DNA of 64,000 nt from Moringa oleifera (Eukaryota; Streptophyta; Magnoliopsida; Brassicales; Moringaceae). The translations under genes were made by a program, and so were the position numbers. This document shows positions 63,401-64,000 of the stretch, in pieces; position 1 is the stretch's first letter; each line of letters opens with the position of its first letter. The notes under the pieces were generated by a model. The model was not told where the DNA came from and ran no database searches. It was given only the letters and a program-made list of their open reading frames with translations. The stretch is from positions 9,364,001-9,428,000 of the forward strand of contig JAJFZO010000609.1 in assembly GCA_021397835.1 (NCBI GenBank), read 5' to 3'.

Positions 63401-64000
63401 ATGGAAGATATATATTACAAACAATTACCAGCTCCCAGTAACAATATTGAGCTAAGTAAACGGACTGTTCGACCCTAAAAACTAAAAAAAGGACTTGATC
63501 ATTTTAGAGTAAGCTATATTTCAAAGAAGCAGACCTGGTAATCAGGGAAGTCACTTTCTATAGCTGCTTCAAATTGGTTTAGGAATTCATCAAGCCCGTT
63601 ACTACCACTTAGCGTTGGAAGTCTAAACACTTTAGATAATGAAGAGATTATGTGATCTTCCTTCTGTAAAAGCATTATTAAATCCATTCCAATCCGGAGA
63701 CCTTTTACAAGAGACCCAAATGTTTTCACCTGTACCAGAATAGAAATAATTCAGTAAAAGAGGGATTAGAAACCTGAAAGAAAAGAAGAAATGTCAGAAC
63801 CAAGTAAACTAGAACGAAATATTCCACATAACCATTGTGTTGATCCCTTTCACAAACTACAGTTGAATGGAATGCAGCCTTTGTTTACTATTAACTTAAT
63901 CCGTATTGTTGTTGCAAAGACAGTGACAAAAGGCATGCCTTTCTCAGGTGAAAAAATGATAGACCACAATCCCAAAAATATGGTGGATGAGACTTACTCT
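60497..64000 (-). CDS. MSH7: DNA mismatch repair protein MSH7, C-terminal part (5' end outside window)
   Basis: Plant-only MutS homologue related to MSH6; it pairs with MSH2 (MutS-gamma) and recognises some base-base mismatches in the nucleus. Visible exons: 63535-63729, 62657-63070, 62439-62535, 61524-61651 and 60497-60973, plus the last three bases of another exon at 63998-64000 before a donor; together about 436 residues. The order is lever/clamp sequence ([13 protein letters not shown]), connector ([15 protein letters not shown]), the ATPase Walker [10 protein letters not shown] in exon 62657-63070, then [14 protein letters not shown], Walker [16 protein letters not shown] in exon 61524-61651, [11 protein letters not shown], and the C-terminal helix-turn-helix dimerisation end with [11 protein letters not shown]. 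All catalytic motifs are intact. The PCNA-interacting N-terminus and mismatch-binding domain are beyond the right edge. MSH7 rather than MSH6 is favoured by the short linker around GLWHPFA and the C-terminal sequence. Confidence 0.95.

Noticed and set aside
1..64000. CRISPR arrays, operons, prophage or other bacterial-type systems
   Set aside because: No regularly spaced repeats of that type; the window is spliced plant nuclear DNA.

Overview
This window is nuclear DNA of a flowering plant, most likely a rosid eudicot. The evidence is spliced genes with GT-AG introns and plant-only families (leucine-rich-repeat extensin, SULTR3 transporters, MSH7, the GNOM-like ARF-GEF GNL2), separated by very AT-rich spacers with decayed retroelement pieces. 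All exon coordinates were worked out by eye from splice signals and reading phase; no alignment was run.

Layout. 1-1926: last exon of a plus-strand gene whose tail resembles ArfGAP NIG/AGD14 proteins (tentative). 3616-9.7 kb, minus: a 12-coding-exon Serinc membrane protein with a non-coding leader exon. 9.7-17.3 kb: AT-rich spacer. 17553-19763, minus: single-exon LRX cell-wall protein (LRX3/4/5 type). 19.8-28 kb: spacer with two GC-richer, G-box-containing islands and a poly-G tract. 28138-36055, minus: a weakly supported spliced small-ORF transcript whose 6.1-kb intron holds a broken Ty1/copia element (31.2-33.1 kb) flanked by LTR-like pieces in opposite orientation. 36594-40489, minus: SULTR3;5. 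40.6-48.7 kb: spacer. 48779-52106, plus: a SULTR3;4/SPDT-type transporter. 52736-53767, plus: a SIP1-clade trihelix factor. 55432-59686, minus: ARF-GEF GNL2. 60497-64000, minus: the C-terminal half of mismatch-repair protein MSH7, running off the right edge.

The genes do not form a pathway: they concern membrane lipid or protein biology (Serinc), cell-wall sensing (LRX), anion transport (two SULTR3), transcription (trihelix), vesicle traffic in pollen (GNL2) and DNA repair (MSH7). The notable point is order. From memory, the Arabidopsis counterparts lie in two blocks: At3g24460 Serinc, At3g24480 LRX4, At3g24490 trihelix and At3g24495 MSH7 on chromosome 3, and At5g19600 SULTR3;5 with At5g19610 GNL2 on chromosome 5. 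Here they are interleaved on one segment, as expected if this genome keeps an ancestral order that Arabidopsis split after genome duplication. No bacterial-type system, CRISPR array, tRNA or rRNA gene was seen.
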